Below, one piece after another: positions 4,497 to 5,229 of a stretch of 5,229 nt of DNA (position 1 is the stretch's first letter; each line of letters starts with the position of its first letter). The position numbers and the translations under genes were made by a program. The notes under the pieces are model-generated. The model was not told the origin of the DNA and ran no database searches. It saw only the letters and a program-made list of their open reading frames with translations. The stretch is from an uncultured Veillonella sp. (GTDB taxonomy: Bacteria > Bacillota_C > Negativicutes > Veillonellales > Veillonellaceae). Where the stretch lies: the NCBI GenBank assembly GCA_900765235.1, contig CAAFRK010000253.1, forward strand, positions 1 through 5,229, given 5' to 3'.

Positions 4497-5229
4497 ATGA
4501 CGAAGAAATATATTTTAGTAGGAACTATGCTTGTCCTCTTGGGGACGAGCGGCTGTTCATACATTCCAACAGAAAATATTTCTTATGGTGTATATTATAA
4601 TGATACAGATCTATCAAATACACCAAAGAACGAATTACAAGCACGTTTACAAGAGGTGAATGATAAGATACCTCAGACTATATCTATCGATATGGGAAAT
4701 AATAAAAAACAACAGGCCACATATCATGATTTAGGTATTCAATTCGATACAGAGGCTATGGTAAAAGCTATTTCCACATACGGCTATGAGGATGATATGT
4801 GGACAGTATTGTCACATAGATTTAATGGTTTATTTTATGGTCATCATTTTAAACCACAATATAAGTTAGACGAAGTAAAAGGCAAAACATATCTCACTGA
4901 GTTAGCAAAAACAATAGATACACCTGGTCATGATGCCTATCTTACTGTTGAAAATGGACAAGTAGTAATACATCCGTCAAAAGAAGGCAAACGTATTGAT
5001 ATCGATGCTACCTTGAAAAAGCTAAAAGATGATCTACAGATTAGCGATAGTATAAATTCTCTTTCTATGGTATTTACTACGCAGAATACGGTAAAAGTTA
5101 CTGATACTGATCTAAAACCTTTAAATACTGTATTAGCATCTTTCACAACGGAGTATAATCCAAGTAATGAAAGCAGAACACATAATATCCAATTAGCTTC
5201 TGATAAGATAAATGGTACACTCATTAAGC
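4497..5229 (+). CDS. VanW-family lipoprotein with YoaR-like domain, 3'-truncated
   Basis: The frame is open from ATG 4497 to the window end (244 residues seen). The N-terminus is a lipoprotein-type signal: MTKK, a hydrophobic run (YILVGTMLVLLGTSG) and Cys20. The lipobox is imperfect, with Thr rather than Leu at -3. Residues 30 to about 205 show the YoaR-like (PG_binding_4) pattern: repeated segments on a 'substrate, D-L-G-I-x-F-D' plan (ATYHDLGIQFDTEAMVKAIS) and DAYLTVENGQ followed by HPSKEGKRIDID. At 214-243 the start of the VanW domain is clear: ASFTTEYNPSNESRTHNI, then LASDKINGTLI, which matches the family's NPSN-x-x-RTHNI signature. VanW proteins are named after a vancomycin-resistance cluster gene of unknown activity and are thought to act at the cell wall; this copy is not evidence of resistance. 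The expected rest of the VanW domain lies beyond the window. The gene has its own promoter and diverges from the recombinase, so it is probably not part of the immunity operon. Confidence 0.9.
   Translation, partial: MTKKYILVGTMLVLLGTSGCSYIPTENISYGVYYNDTDLSNTPKNELQARLQEVNDKIPQTISIDMGNNKKQQATYHDLGIQFDTEAMVKAISTYGYEDDMWTVLSHRFNGLFYGHHFKPQYKLDEVKGKTYLTELAKTIDTPGHDAYLTVENGQVVIHPSKEGKRIDIDATLKKLKDDLQISDSINSLSMVFTTQNTVKVTDTDLKPLNTVLASFTTEYNPSNESRTHNIQLASDKINGTLIK

Noticed and set aside
4937..5224. Minus-strand frame of 95 residues
   Set aside because: It is antisense to the VanW-family gene, whose frame holds clear family motifs.
4497..5229. Vancomycin-resistance determinant
   Set aside because: VanW homologues are widespread and no van ligase, dehydrogenase or peptidase gene is present.

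Overview
The window is low-GC bacterial DNA with strong GGAG-type ribosome binding sites and a preference for AT-ending codons. Codon use, the VanW/YoaR-type lipoprotein and the gene style suggest a Firmicute-type genome, and my best guess is Veillonella or a relative (Negativicutes). That guess rests on overall feel, not on a marker gene.

Positions 1-3143 hold four closely spaced plus-strand genes that look like one operon. They are a 5'-truncated ankyrin-repeat protein with a SUKH-like C-terminal tail (1-1020), an unrecognised acidic 132-residue protein (1049-1447), a small two-helix membrane protein (1468-1938, or from 1456), and a SMI1/KNR4 (SUKH-1) protein with a TPR-like C-terminal half (1968-3143). 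Ankyrin and SUKH proteins are typical immunity genes of polymorphic-toxin and contact-dependent-inhibition loci. No toxin is visible here, so this reads as an 'orphan immunity' array or the tail of such a locus beginning upstream.

Positions 3115-3474 carry a doubtful open frame that starts inside the end of the SUKH gene and runs antisense into the end of the recombinase gene. It looks like a gene fragment or a read-on extension, and a 27-base-period tandem repeat sits at the junction with the recombinase gene.

Positions 3381-4391 (minus strand) encode a complete tyrosine recombinase with all catalytic residues. It is transcribed towards the immunity array. It shares a 105-base intergenic region with a divergently transcribed gene for a VanW-family lipoprotein (4497 to the window end, 3'-truncated). 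That region contains two back-to-back extended -10 promoters forming an imperfect dyad.

No tRNA, rRNA, CRISPR array or insertion sequence was seen. The most interesting biology is the toxin-less immunity array beside an intact recombinase, and the hybrid junction between them.
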